DNA of 64,000 bases from Aciduricibacillus chroicocephali. GTDB taxonomy: Bacteria; Bacillota; Bacilli; Bacillales; Amphibacillaceae. The notes below the pieces were generated by a model. That model made no database searches, was not told the origin of the DNA, and saw nothing but the letters and a program-made list of their open reading frames with translations. Made by a program: the position numbers and the translations under genes. Below, piece by piece: positions 1 through 7,852 of this stretch. The stretch lies in NCBI RefSeq assembly GCF_030762805.1, contig NZ_CP129113.1, positions 1,998,001 to 2,062,000 on the forward strand, read 5' to 3'. Every line of letters begins with the position of its first letter. Position 1 is the stretch's first letter.

Positions 1-243
1 CGCGTAGCAAGGGTCATTCTGTCGGATGATGACGTTGATGACATCGACAAGATGCGCATCGTGCAGGAAGGCCGATTGTATCATGTCGAAGTGTATGTCG
101 AACTGCGGAAGAACCTTTCTTTAAGTGAAGCTGATGATATTATGTTTAAACTAGAAAAAGAAATATTGAAAGATGCAGCAATTGGTGATGTAACGCTCGG
201 TATCTTTGAAACGGATGATAATCCGGAGTGGCCAAGAGTGTAG
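1..243 (+). CDS. Cation diffusion facilitator family protein, C-terminal part (5' truncated)
   Basis: The reading frame is open from the first base and ends with TAG at 241-243, so only the last 80 residues are present. The piece has the alternating beta/alpha pattern of the cytoplasmic dimerisation domain of CDF metal transporters: a strand around RLYHVEVYVEL followed by a helix with conserved acidic residues (LSEADDIMFKLEKEIL). Family members export divalent cations such as Zn, Mn or Fe in exchange for protons. The transmembrane part lies outside the window, so the substrate cannot be judged. A strong hairpin follows directly. Confidence 0.6.
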   Translation, partial: RVARVILSDDDVDDIDKMRIVQEGRLYHVEVYVELRKNLSLSEADDIMFKLEKEILKDAAIGDVTLGIFETDDNPEWPRV

Positions 244-257
244 GAGACAATATAAAA

Positions 258-290
258 ATGAGCCTGTTTCCAATTAGGAAACAGGCTCAT
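258..290. terminator. Bidirectional terminator between CDF gene and ferredoxin gene
   Basis: A perfect 14-bp stem (ATGAGCCTGTTTCC and its complement) encloses the loop AATTA. T-rich sequence follows on the plus side and the mirror A-rich sequence precedes it. It lies between two convergent genes. Confidence 0.8.
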
Positions 291-294
291 TATT

Positions 295-534
295 TTAACG
301 TTCTGAGAAGAATTTCTCCGCTTCTTCAAGGAATTTCTCCTGTGCAGGATCAAGGTCGTATTCCTCGACAATTGCATCAACAGGACAAACAGCCTGACAA
401 GCCGCGCAGTCGATGCAAATATCCGGATCAATATAAAATTGTTCCGGTCCTTCTTCGATACAGTCAACCGGGCAGACGGAAACACATTCTCCCGCCTTCT
501 CGCCGCGGCATGGATCAAGGATGACAAATGCCAT
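295..534 (-). CDS. 7Fe/8Fe-type ferredoxin
   Basis: Small 79-residue electron carrier. Cysteines fall at 9, 17, 21, 25, 40, 43, 46 and 50. C40-x2-C43-x2-C46 plus C21 would hold a [4Fe-4S] cluster. C9, C17 and C50 match the ligands of a [3Fe-4S] cluster in seven-iron ferredoxins, with C25 as the extra non-ligand cysteine seen there. The acidic C-terminal tail is typical. The start is an ATG preceded by GGAGGGA. It is monocistronic, and the redox partner is not evident from neighbours. Confidence 0.9.
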   Translation of the reverse strand: MAFVILDPCRGEKAGECVSVCPVDCIEEGPEQFYIDPDICIDCAACQAVCPVDAIVEEYDLDPAQEKFLEEAEKFFSER

Positions 535-676
535 TTCTATTCCCTCCTTCTATTATCGTATAGCAATTCAAAACGTGTCATGAACACGCTAAATAAGAAC
601 AATATAGGAAGAATTCACTAAAACTCTTCTCTTCTATGATACATCACACTTCATATCAAGTAAAACAAGCCTACTC

Positions 677-1003
677 TTAAGTTTCGAAGTACAATTCTCG
701 ATGCAAACCACAGCCAGGATTGAATTCAGCTTTACAATTCGGACATTCATAGCCGCTCTGAAAATATTGGTTCACTGACAATTCATTTCCGCAACTGCCA
801 CAAAGGATCGCTTTTTCATCAAACTTTGCTTTCGGCCATACTTCTTTTTTTCCGCATCCAAATTCCACATGACATTTGTAACAAGGATAGTATTTACCGC
901 AACAATGGAACTTGATCGCAATCCGGTCATTTTCCTTATGATAATGGCTACAGCGTGTTTCTTCATCAATTGCCCCAGGCACTTCATGACCATGAATCAA
1001 CAT
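677..1003 (-). CDS. CHY-type zinc finger protein
   Basis: A 108-residue cysteine- and histidine-rich protein. It shows the CHY signature (CSHYH), then CCGKYYPCYKCH, then paired CxxC knuckles (CGSCG and CPNC), as expected for a multi-zinc CHY domain. In eukaryotes this fold occurs in ubiquitin ligases and in Hot13; the role of the stand-alone bacterial version is unknown. The start at 1003 is chosen because GGAGGG lies seven bases upstream. A longer frame reaching 1075 has no ribosome binding site and would overlap the divergent gene at 1062. Confidence 0.8.
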   Translation of the reverse strand: MLIHGHEVPGAIDEETRCSHYHKENDRIAIKFHCCGKYYPCYKCHVEFGCGKKEVWPKAKFDEKAILCGSCGNELSVNQYFQSGYECPNCKAEFNPGCGLHRELYFET

Positions 1004-1061
1004 ATGAAGCCCTCCGATATATAAAGATTGTTTTAGTCTATAGGCAGACGGGTACATTTGC

Positions 1062-1265
1062 ATGAATGTGAACATGTACAGTGTCGTACCTACTCCCGAT
1101 ATGTCCAGCTGGATTGTAAAACTTGAGGATGCCGTTCCGGAAAATCAGTACAATTCTCAAGTTGAAGCCATTGAAGCAGCTACAAAACTCGCCAAAGACA
1201 ACGCACCGAGTAAGATAGAAGTTTGGGATAAAAACCATAACATGATTGATAAAAAAATCTTTTGA
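1062..1265 (+). CDS. DUF2188 family protein
   Basis: A 67-residue protein reading YSVVPTPDMSSWIVKLEDAVP, then a helix rich in Ala and Lys (QVEAIEAATKLAKDNAPSKI), then a short strand (IEVWDKNHNMIDKK). This is the compact beta-alpha-beta pattern of DUF2188 proteins, which are common in Bacillus and have no assigned function. The ribosome binding site is weak (ACGGG), so the fifth-codon ATG at 1074 is an alternative start. It is divergent from the CHY gene and convergent with topB across a shared terminator. Confidence 0.6.
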   Translation: MNVNMYSVVPTPDMSSWIVKLEDAVPENQYNSQVEAIEAATKLAKDNAPSKIEVWDKNHNMIDKKIF

Positions 1266-1273
1266 TATTCATG

Positions 1274-1312
1274 CCAAAATCCGGTCTGCCTGAAGACAGA
1301 GCCGGATTTTTT
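1274..1312. terminator. Terminator shared by the DUF2188 gene and topB
   Basis: The stem AAAATCCGG...CCGGATTTT has an additional TCTG/CAGA inner stem and is followed by a T run. It lies between convergent genes. Confidence 0.75.
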
Positions 1313-1317
1313 ATTGT

Positions 1318-3492
1318 TTAGTCTTTCTTTAGCTTAGCCAGTGCCTCGGCAAATGGATTGTTTGAAAAGCTGTCTTCTTTTTTCATGTACTTATTCATGT
1401 CTTTCTTCGACACCCGTGTATTCTGATGCTTCTTCTTCCGCTCCTGGAATGTCGAAAGCTTCTCTCTATGTCCGCATGTGCAGAAGAACATCTGGCCTTC
1501 ACCTTCGCCACGCATTTGCATCCGCTTGTGACAGTTCGGGCAGCGGGCATTCGTATTGCGGGAGATGTTTTTCTTATGACCGCATGAACGATCTTGGCAG
1601 ACGAGCATCTTGCCGTTCTTATTCTTAATTTCAAGCATGAGTTTGCCACAGTCCGGACATTTTGTACCTGTCAGATTATCATGCTTGAATTTAGTTTCCT
1701 CAGACTTGATTTCTGCGACGATTTCTTTCGTATATTCTTTAATGCCGCTAATGAATTCCTTATGCTTCAAACGCCCATTCGCAATATCTGTGAGCTTTTC
1801 TTCCCATTCAGCTGTAAGTGCGGGACTCTTCAAGTCTTCAGGAACGAGGTCAAGCAATTGACGTCCTTTGGATGTGAGATAAATATTCTTCCCTTTCAAT
1901 TCCATATACCCTGTGTTGTATAGCTTCTCTATAATGTCGGCTCTTGTCGCAACCGTACCGAGCCCACCAGCTTTCGTCATCGTCTGCTGGAGATGCTTAT
2001 CTTCCCCCTGCATGTAGCGGACAGGGTTTTCCATTGCGGATAGTAATGTACCTTCTGTGAATCTTGCAGGAGGTTCAGTTTCTCCACTTGTCTGCTTTAA
2101 ATCAGGAGATGGGAAGCTTTCGCCTTTTTTCACATCTGGAAGTCGGCCAGCACGCTCTTCATCATCAGCTTTGTAGCTGCTACGTGCATAGATCTCCTTC
2201 CAACCTTCTTTTGTCACAATCGTCCCTTTAGCTGTAAAAGTATCCTGTCCTATTTTGCCTTTAACTTGTACTTCTTCATACTCATGCGGATCAGACAGAA
2301 CAGCAAGGAAACGCTTCGTTACCAGATCATAAATTTTCCGTTCACTTGCATCGAGATTCTCAAGGTACGCTGTCTCCTCTGTCGGAATGATTGCATGGTG
2401 GTCACTTACAGCCGCATCATTTACAACAGACTTCGGCAAGTTGAATTTCTTGTTCATGAGTTTCTTCGCAAATGGTGCATAATCACTCGTAGCACATGCC
2501 TTCAACCGCTCCGGCAATGTCGGCACAAGGTCAGTCGTAATGACGCGGGAATCTGTACGCGGATATGTGAGCAATTTATGCTGCTCATACAGGCGCTGCA
2601 TTGTGCGCAATGTCTCTTTACCCGAGAAGCCAAAAAGGCGGTTGGCATCGCGCTGAAGTTCAGTCAGATCATACAGCTGCGGTGCGTGCTTCTTTTTCTG
2701 TTTCTTCTCGACGTCTTTGATTTCCAGCTCTTCGCCTTTCATTCCGGCAAGCAGTTTGTCAGCCTTCGCTTTGTCAAAGATTCTGCTATTTCCCTTCGCA
2801 CCTGACCAGCGCAGCTTCAAGCCGTTCTTTGTGGAAGCTTCTATTCCGTAGTAAGTACGTGGTTGGAAGCTCTTAATTTCTTCCTCACGTTGGCGAATCA
2901 TGGCAAGAGTTGGCGTCTGTACCCGACCGCCTGATAGCTGAGCATTGAATTTCGTCGTCAATGCGCGTGTCGCATTGAGCCCGACAAACCAGTCTGCCTC
3001 AGCACGGGCAATCGCTGAATAATAAAGATTCTCATATGCTTTGCCAGGCTTCAGATTTTTGAAGCCATCTTGAATCGCTTTATCTGTAACAGATGAAATC
3101 CAAAGACGCTTGACTGGCTTGTTGACCCTAGCCTTTTCAATGATCCAGCGGGCAACGAGCTCACCTTCACGCCCTGCATCTGTTGCAATGACAATCTCCC
3201 CGACATCTTGGCGTACGAGCTGGGATTTTACTGCCTGAAACTGTTTACCTGTCTTCTTCATGACGACCGTGCACAAATTGTCTGGCAGCATCGGAAGATC
3301 TTCAAGATTCCAAGTCTGGTATTTCACATCATAATTTTCCGGCTGAGCCAATTCCACAAGATGGCCAAGTGCCCATGTAACAATATATTTTGAACCTTCA
3401 AGGTAACCGTTCCCCTTCTTCGTGCATTGGAGCACACGGGCAAGGTCACGACCGACAGAAGGTTTCTCTGCAAGTACTACTGTTTTCATCAT
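1318..3492 (-). CDS. topB: DNA topoisomerase III
   Basis: Type IA topoisomerase of 724 residues, close to the length of Bacillus TopB. The N-terminal TOPRIM domain has the lysine-glutamate start AEKPSVGRDLARVL and the acidic motif DAGREGE. The catalytic tyrosine lies in LLTYPRTDS. The strand-passage region contains SDHHAIIPT and GLGTVATRADIIEKL. The C-terminus has two cysteine clusters (CPDCGKLM...CQDRSCG and CPNCHKRM...CTCG) that look like zinc-ribbon DNA-binding modules, then a lysine-rich tail. It decatenates and relaxes negatively supercoiled DNA. AGGGTG precedes an ATG-ATG pair; the first ATG is used. No operon partner is seen. Confidence 0.95.
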   Translation of the reverse strand: MMKTVVLAEKPSVGRDLARVLQCTKKGNGYLEGSKYIVTWALGHLVELAQPENYDVKYQTWNLEDLPMLPDNLCTVVMKKTGKQFQAVKSQLVRQDVGEIVIATDAGREGELVARWIIEKARVNKPVKRLWISSVTDKAIQDGFKNLKPGKAYENLYYSAIARAEADWFVGLNATRALTTKFNAQLSGGRVQTPTLAMIRQREEEIKSFQPRTYYGIEASTKNGLKLRWSGAKGNSRIFDKAKADKLLAGMKGEELEIKDVEKKQKKKHAPQLYDLTELQRDANRLFGFSGKETLRTMQRLYEQHKLLTYPRTDSRVITTDLVPTLPERLKACATSDYAPFAKKLMNKKFNLPKSVVNDAAVSDHHAIIPTEETAYLENLDASERKIYDLVTKRFLAVLSDPHEYEEVQVKGKIGQDTFTAKGTIVTKEGWKEIYARSSYKADDEERAGRLPDVKKGESFPSPDLKQTSGETEPPARFTEGTLLSAMENPVRYMQGEDKHLQQTMTKAGGLGTVATRADIIEKLYNTGYMELKGKNIYLTSKGRQLLDLVPEDLKSPALTAEWEEKLTDIANGRLKHKEFISGIKEYTKEIVAEIKSEETKFKHDNLTGTKCPDCGKLMLEIKNKNGKMLVCQDRSCGHKKNISRNTNARCPNCHKRMQMRGEGEGQMFFCTCGHREKLSTFQERKKKHQNTRVSKKDMNKYMKKEDSFSNNPFAEALAKLKKD

Positions 3493-3573
3493 TCATTCAC
3501 CCTGCTTTCTCACAGCATTATAACATAGGAAAGGGCTGGAAAACGAAGCTGAGCCCTATCGTTTTCTATAGAA

Positions 3574-3600
3574 AAAATCCTGCCCTTAGGACAGGATTTC
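3574..3600 (-). terminator. Terminator of the ResA-like gene
   Basis: The stem AAATCCTG...CAGGATTT lies just past the stop at 3614 and is followed on the minus strand by TTTTTTC. Confidence 0.75.
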
Positions 3601-3613
3601 ACTTACATCCATA

Positions 3614-4216
3614 TTATTTCAGCTGTTCATACTGATCTTTCATATACTCATAATTCATCGGTCCAAGACGCTTCGCTTGGATTCGGCCTTCCTTGTCCAA
3701 GAAGTAAGTCGTTGGAATGACTCGAACCATGTATAGCTCTGACACTTCAAGCTTTTCATCGAGCAGAATTGGGAATGTAAGGCCGTAATCCTTTATGAAT
3801 TTCGGCACATTGTTTTTGCTCGATTCATTGCGCGTCAGATTAACAGAAACAATCGGCATTTTTGTATCCTTATAGAACTTCTCCATATCTGGCATTTCCG
3901 CCTGACAAGGAGGACACCAAGTACCCCAGAAGTTCAGCATGGCTGGCTCACCGCGAAAATCGGACAGCTTCTTCGTTCCACCGCCATGTACTTTCAGTTC
4001 AAAATCAGGAGCGATATTGCCGATGTTCAGTCCGACTTCATTTGGGTCGCCTTTCTTAGTCTCTTCCTCTTTCACTTCGTTCTTAAGATCAACATTTGTC
4101 TTGCCGACTGTTTCTGCTTCTTCAACTTCGTCAGCTTCTTTATTTTTGACCATTGTCGTATAAATGGTATAGCCGAGCATAAGCCCGAGTATGCCGAGAA
4201 ATAACCATTTTTTCAA
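3614..4216 (-). CDS. Membrane-anchored thiol-disulfide oxidoreductase, ResA/TlpA-like
   Basis: The 200-residue protein begins with an uncleaved signal anchor (KKWLFLGILGLMLGYTIYTTMV), followed by an acidic linker to about residue 60 and a thioredoxin-fold AhpC/TSA-type domain. The active site is W-C101-P-P-C104, with the cis-proline loop VIPTTYF. ResA-type proteins reduce disulfides outside the membrane, for example in apocytochrome c or spore-coat precursors. It starts 15 bases after the membrane-protein gene on the same strand, so the two probably form an operon. The partner may supply or share electrons, but this is inferred from position only. Confidence 0.85.
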   Translation of the reverse strand: MKKWLFLGILGLMLGYTIYTTMVKNKEADEVEEAETVGKTNVDLKNEVKEEETKKGDPNEVGLNIGNIAPDFELKVHGGGTKKLSDFRGEPAMLNFWGTWCPPCQAEMPDMEKFYKDTKMPIVSVNLTRNESSKNNVPKFIKDYGLTFPILLDEKLEVSELYMVRVIPTTYFLDKEGRIQAKRLGPMNYEYMKDQYEQLK

Positions 4217-4231
4217 ACGGGATGTCCTCCT

Positions 4232-4900
4232 TTAATGCACTTTCCTTTTTTTGACGCTCAATCCGTACAGGCCAAACAGCAGAAGAATGATCCAGAAGAT
4301 CAAACCTGGATAGAACTGAAACAGATACCCTCTCCAGAAGAAGCCGAGAATGATCTGCCCTACAGCAAATGCTGCAAGCAAGCCAAATGCAAAAAATGTA
4401 CGATCTACTCTGCCCTTTGCAAAAATCATGATAATAAGCAGAATCGCATAAAAAATGAGATATGCGATGTTCACAGACTGCATCCCTAGTACAAAGTTAA
4501 AGAACCCAAACAAAAACTGTCCAGAAATGATAACCATGAGTGAAGAAAGCAGAATGTCCGGCCATGGTCTGCTTTCGCCTTTTCTTGAATAATGCCAGAC
4601 AATATAGATTCCAGTCATGACAAGCCCGGCATACAAAGCATATTTGCCCGCCGGGTATACAAGACCTGCTTGAGGATTCTTAATAAAGAGCGGGAAATTC
4701 GTAATAATTTTGCCAATCCATAATGTAATAATTAAGCTCAATGTTATCGTAAACAGATCGTCCTCGCGGGCCTTCGTCTCTTTAAGACTGGGAAATGGTG
4801 AAAATATCCTGAAAAAGACGAGTCCTAGAACGAGACTCAGGATTGTGACGAGCATCGGACCTCTGAAAATAAAAGAGCCGCCTGCCATATAGAGAATCAT
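4232..4900 (-). CDS. Polytopic membrane protein linked to the ResA-like gene
   Basis: About 222 residues, almost all hydrophobic, with six or seven predicted transmembrane segments (for example MLVTILSLVLGLVFFRIF, YALYAGLVMTGIYIVWH, IAYLIFYAILLIIMIFAKG) and a basic C-terminus (VKKRKVH). No CcdA or DsbD cysteine motif is present, so it is not an obvious thiol-electron carrier. A GGGAG site precedes both a TTG at 4903 and the ATG at 4900. It overlaps nothing and lies 15 bases upstream of the thioredoxin-like gene. The function is unknown; co-transcription with the oxidoreductase is the only clue. Confidence 0.7.
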   Translation of the reverse strand: MILYMAGGSFIFRGPMLVTILSLVLGLVFFRIFSPFPSLKETKAREDDLFTITLSLIITLWIGKIITNFPLFIKNPQAGLVYPAGKYALYAGLVMTGIYIVWHYSRKGESRPWPDILLSSLMVIISGQFLFGFFNFVLGMQSVNIAYLIFYAILLIIMIFAKGRVDRTFFAFGLLAAFAVGQIILGFFWRGYLFQFYPGLIFWIILLLFGLYGLSVKKRKVH

Positions 4901-4964
4901 CAATATTCACGCTCCCATCCATTACAGTATGTCCGTAAACGAAAGCTTATGCAAAAAAAGCAGA

Positions 4965-5756
4965 TCAATGTCCGGCGAAAATATCAAACCAGATTTTCAC
5001 AGCAATGATGAAAATAAGCGCCGCTAAGGCCTTTTCGAGAAACTTTGTATTCATTTTCTTGCCGACTTTTGCCCCTAAAGGCGATGCGATTAAACTTGCA
5101 ATAATCATAACAATTGCTGGGATAAATAGAACCTGGCCCATAATGAGCTTGCTCCCTGCAGAGCCAATTGACGATAGAAAGGTAATTGCAAGAGAGGAAG
5201 CAATCGCTGTACGTGTCGGCAGCTTAAGCAAAGTGAGCATAACCGGCACAAGCAAAAATGCTCCACCAGCACCGACTATTCCGGCACCGAGACCGACGAT
5301 GAAGGCTGACGATATGCCAAGAAGTCTATTAAAGTGATCGGTGCTGTATGCAAGATCATCTTCTCCCCCATGTGGAATGATCATCATGACAACTGCTGCA
5401 AGTGCAAGCAAGCCATAAACGATATTGATGCCACTTTCAGGCATAGCTGAGGACATAAAGCCGCCTGCGAGACTTCCAAGAAGGACACCGCCTCCCATAT
5501 AAATGATGACCTTTTTATTCAAATAGCCACCTTTTCGGTAAGCAAGGGCACCGACAACTGTCGTAAAGAGAACTTGTACTGCTGTAATGCCTGATACTTC
5601 ATGAGCAGTAAAAGAACCAACTCCAAGAGCCGTTGGAATCATAAGCAGCATCGGATAATTGACAACCGCACCTCCAACACCAAGCATGCCAGAAACAAAA
5701 GAGCCGATAAAACCGATCATGAAAATGATAAGAAGCAATATGATGTCATAATCCAT
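4965..5756 (-). CDS. tauE: TauE/SafE family anion exporter of the sulfide-response cluster
   Basis: A 263-residue membrane protein with two homologous halves, each opening with a glycine-rich motif (GMLGVGGAVVNYPMLL near the start and GAGIVGAGGAFLLVPVML in the middle). This is the hallmark of TauE/SafE sulfite and sulfonate exporters, and about eight transmembrane helices are visible. The start at 5756 has AAGGAG nine bases upstream; an ATG at 5765 abuts that site and is less likely. It is the third gene behind a CstR-type repressor and a rhodanese, matching the order around cst genes in staphylococci. Sulfite or a related sulfur oxyanion is the likely cargo. Confidence 0.85.
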   Translation of the reverse strand: MDYDIILLLIIFMIGFIGSFVSGMLGVGGAVVNYPMLLMIPTALGVGSFTAHEVSGITAVQVLFTTVVGALAYRKGGYLNKKVIIYMGGGVLLGSLAGGFMSSAMPESGINIVYGLLALAAVVMMIIPHGGEDDLAYSTDHFNRLLGISSAFIVGLGAGIVGAGGAFLLVPVMLTLLKLPTRTAIASSLAITFLSSIGSAGSKLIMGQVLFIPAIVMIIASLIASPLGAKVGKKMNTKFLEKALAALIFIIAVKIWFDIFAGH

Positions 5757-5781
5757 GGCGCGCATCTCCTTATATGAAAAG

Positions 5782-5806
5782 AGACCCGCAAAAAACTTGC
5801 GGGTCT
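5782..5806 (-). terminator. Hairpin terminator between rhodanese and tauE
   Basis: A perfect 10-bp stem (AGACCCGCAA...TTGCGGGTCT) is followed on the minus strand by CTTTTC. Because tauE follows in the same direction, it may attenuate rather than end the operon. Confidence 0.7.
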
Positions 5807-5837
5807 GAAATTTTAAAAGATCTAATAATGTTGCCAG

Positions 5838-6134
5838 TTATTCTGTTTCGCCTTCCCAAGCAAGCATGCCACCAGCAACGTTTACTACCTTATAACCTCT
5901 TTGTTCGAGGAACTCTGCAGCACGGCTGGATCTTCCCCCGGAACGACAAATGAGATAGTTCACTTCGTTCTTATCAAATGCATCCAAATTATCTGGAATC
6001 TTGTCCAATTCGACATGTTTGGCACAAGGGATTTTCCCTTCTGCAACCTCTTCATCACGTCGAACATCGTATACCTTAAGTTTTTCGCCTTTTTCAAGTT
6101 TTTCCTGCAAATCCTTTGTTGAAATCTCTTCCAT
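5838..6134 (-). CDS. Single-domain rhodanese (sulfurtransferase)
   Basis: A 98-residue single rhodanese domain. The active-site loop is CRSGGRS, with the cysteine that would carry the persulfide; VYDVRRDEE and HVELDKIP are typical flanking motifs. GGGAGG lies upstream of the ATG. It starts 30 bases after the CstR-type repressor gene and is followed by tauE, so it most likely moves sulfane sulfur during detoxification of sulfide or polysulfide. No sulfide:quinone oxidoreductase or persulfide dioxygenase gene is present nearby. Confidence 0.9.
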   Translation of the reverse strand: MEEISTKDLQEKLEKGEKLKVYDVRRDEEVAEGKIPCAKHVELDKIPDNLDAFDKNEVNYLICRSGGRSSRAAEFLEQRGYKVVNVAGGMLAWEGETE

Positions 6135-6164
6135 TATGAATTCCTCCCTAATAAATGAAATGGA

Positions 6165-6425
6165 TTATCTGCTTTTTACAAGCAGATTAACAGCTTCGCG
6201 AATTGTTTCTTCGGAGTCCTGTCCCTTCGCTTGATCTTCACGGATACAAGCTTCGAGATTCGTACTTACAACAAGTGCGGCAACACGATCAAGTGCATTG
6301 CGTGCAGCAGAAATCTGGGTGACTACATCACGGCAGTCTTTGCCTTCGTCCATCATACGGAGAACGGCACGAACCTGCCCTTCCACTCGTTTGAGCCGGT
6401 GGATCATCTTTTTATCATACTCCAA
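6165..6425 (-). CDS. cstR: CstR-type persulfide-sensing repressor (CsoR family)
   Basis: With the TTG start at 6425 (GGAGGTGG just upstream) the protein is 86 residues. Its two cysteines fall at exactly 31 and 60, the residues that form the di- or trisulfide switch in staphylococcal CstR. The copper-ligand histidine of CsoR is replaced by asparagine (STNLEAC), so copper sensing is unlikely. The rest (KMIHRLKRVEGQVRAVLRMM and EAVNLLVKSR) is the all-helical CsoR fold. It heads a cluster with a rhodanese and TauE and has an inverted repeat in its own promoter, so autoregulation released by reactive sulfur is the natural model. Confidence 0.88.
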   Translation of the reverse strand: MEYDKKMIHRLKRVEGQVRAVLRMMDEGKDCRDVVTQISAARNALDRVAALVVSTNLEACIREDQAKGQDSEETIREAVNLLVKSR

Positions 6426-6456
6426 AACGCCACCTCCGAATTCTTTTTCTAAAATT

Positions 6457-6485
6457 ATTATATACCCCTCATAGTATACTGTCAA
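6457..6485 (-). promoter_or_regulatory. Sigma-A promoter of the cstR cluster with embedded operator
   Basis: On the minus strand a consensus -35 TTGACA (6485-6480) and -10 TATAAT (6462-6457) are separated by exactly 17 bases. The spacer and -10 edge contain the inverted repeat TATAC-N8-GTATA (6461-6478) with a central CCCC/GGGG tract, the type of sequence bound by CsoR/CstR repressors. A repressor there would block polymerase directly. Confidence 0.75.
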
Positions 6486-6579
6486 CCGATTTAGAAGCAT
6501 TAACTGATCAGATAGACATATGCCCAGTCCAAATGCATGGGCTGCCCATACGTATAGATAAACAGATTGGAGGGATCGC

Positions 6580-7209
6580 ATGCTTTATTACACTGGTTTA
6601 TTATTTCTCATTATCGCTGTGAGTCTGGATGGGTTCGGAGTCGGCATCACATACGGCATGCAAAAAATCCGCCTCCCGCTTCTTCCTCTGCTGATCATTA
6701 TGTGCTGTTCCGGAACAGTTGTCCTCGTTTCGATGACGATCGGCACTTGGCTCACAACTTGGATCAAACCGGAAATCACCGAGAAACTTGGCGGCCTCAT
6801 TCTGATTGCTATCGGTCTGTTCTCTCTGACGAATCTGCTACGCCAAAGTAAAAGATCGAGCAATCCAAAGTCACAATCAGAATCTCCAAAAAGAAGTGAT
6901 TTCATTACCGTTATGGGTACGCCCGATCGTGCAGACTTGGATAAATCCGGTTCGATTTCGGCAAAGGAAAGCCTTCTTCTCGGGATCGCACTCGCTCTCG
7001 ATGCTTTTGGCGCAGGGCTTGGTGCGGCCATTATTGGCTATACACCACTGCTCACCGCTGTACTGATCGCTCTTATGAGCGGAACACTTCTTTTCCTCGG
7101 AATGAAGACCGGACTCTTTCTCTTGCGCAGCGACCGGCTTGCGCGCATGGGGTTTCTACCGCCCCTCTTGCTCATGGCACTTGGCGCTTTCAATTTACTG
7201 TCAAAGTAA
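6580..7209 (+). CDS. ytaF: YtaF-like sporulation membrane protein (MntP-like fold)
   Basis: A 209-residue membrane protein with two related halves, each beginning with a helix carrying a conserved aspartate (AVSLDGFGVGITYG and ALALDAFGAGLGAAIIG), as in the MntP/YtaF group. The halves are joined by a hydrophilic loop of about 55 residues. B. subtilis YtaF is a sporulation-associated membrane protein; transport of a divalent cation is possible by fold but unproven. GGAGGG lies upstream of the ATG. It is divergent from cstR. Confidence 0.8.
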   Translation: MLYYTGLLFLIIAVSLDGFGVGITYGMQKIRLPLLPLLIIMCCSGTVVLVSMTIGTWLTTWIKPEITEKLGGLILIAIGLFSLTNLLRQSKRSSNPKSQSESPKRSDFITVMGTPDRADLDKSGSISAKESLLLGIALALDAFGAGLGAAIIGYTPLLTAVLIALMSGTLLFLGMKTGLFLLRSDRLARMGFLPPLLLMALGAFNLLSK

Positions 7210-7213
7210 AATC

Positions 7214-7252
7214 AATATCAGGTGCGGCATCACTTTGACCGTACCTGATATT
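7214..7252 (+). terminator. Hairpin after the ytaF-like gene
   Basis: The stem AATATCAGGT-CGG...CCG-ACCTGATATT begins five bases past the stop. No clear T run follows, so it is a weaker call. Confidence 0.5.
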
Positions 7253-7347
7253 AAATAGCATCTTCAAATGACACAGTGTGGATCCTCGAATAGTTTTTCT
7301 ACAAAACTCTTTATTTAAGCAACTAACTATATCACCTTTTACCACAT

Positions 7348-7773
7348 TTACTTATCTAAATCCTTTTTAAAAACATAGCTTACTTTGTCGTAATTTACAT
7401 TTTCATAGAAACGATGGGCATCGGCACGGTTAAGTCCCGAACTTAACGCGACAGATGAGAAGTTGTGTTCTTTTGCAAACTCTTCCACGAAATGAAGCAG
7501 TTGTTCACCATAGCCTTTGGACCTGAAAGATGCATCCGTGACGAGGTCGCATACCCAGATAAATCTGCCATAATATAGTGTAATCATCGGCTTAAAGCCC
7601 GTCACTGCAACGATTTTTTCATCTTCAATCAAGGCGAACATGCGGTAGTTATCCTTCTGGCGAGCCTCCTCGACAAGGCGTAGATATGCTGTTTCATCCA
7701 AGTGCGTTCGCAATTGCTTCATAACTGGATAGGCTGCTCGCATCTCTTCTTTTGATTTCAGCTCTTGAATCAT
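7348..7773 (-). CDS. GNAT family N-acetyltransferase
   Basis: A 141-residue single GNAT domain. The acetyl-CoA loop is seen as [22 protein letters not shown] (motif A, R/Q-x-x-G-x-G/A form), and the C-terminal beta strand and helix as [25 protein letters not shown] seven bases before the ATG at 7773 decides the start; an in-frame start at 7809 lacks one. The substrate is unknown. The gene stands alone. Confidence 0.85.
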   Translation of the reverse strand: MIQELKSKEEMRAAYPVMKQLRTHLDETAYLRLVEEARQKDNYRMFALIEDEKIVAVTGFKPMITLYYGRFIWVCDLVTDASFRSKGYGEQLLHFVEEFAKEHNFSSVALSSGLNRADAHRFYENVNYDKVSYVFKKDLDK

Positions 7774-7852
7774 TTTTTCACTCCTTTTTGTTGATACATA
7801 CCCTTTCAAGTCTCAACTTGTCAAAAAGGCAGGAAAAAGATTTCGACAAAAA

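Noticed and set aside
81-527. 148-residue minus-strand frame overlapping the first two genes
   Set aside because: It is the antisense shadow of the CDF tail and overlaps the real ferredoxin frame.
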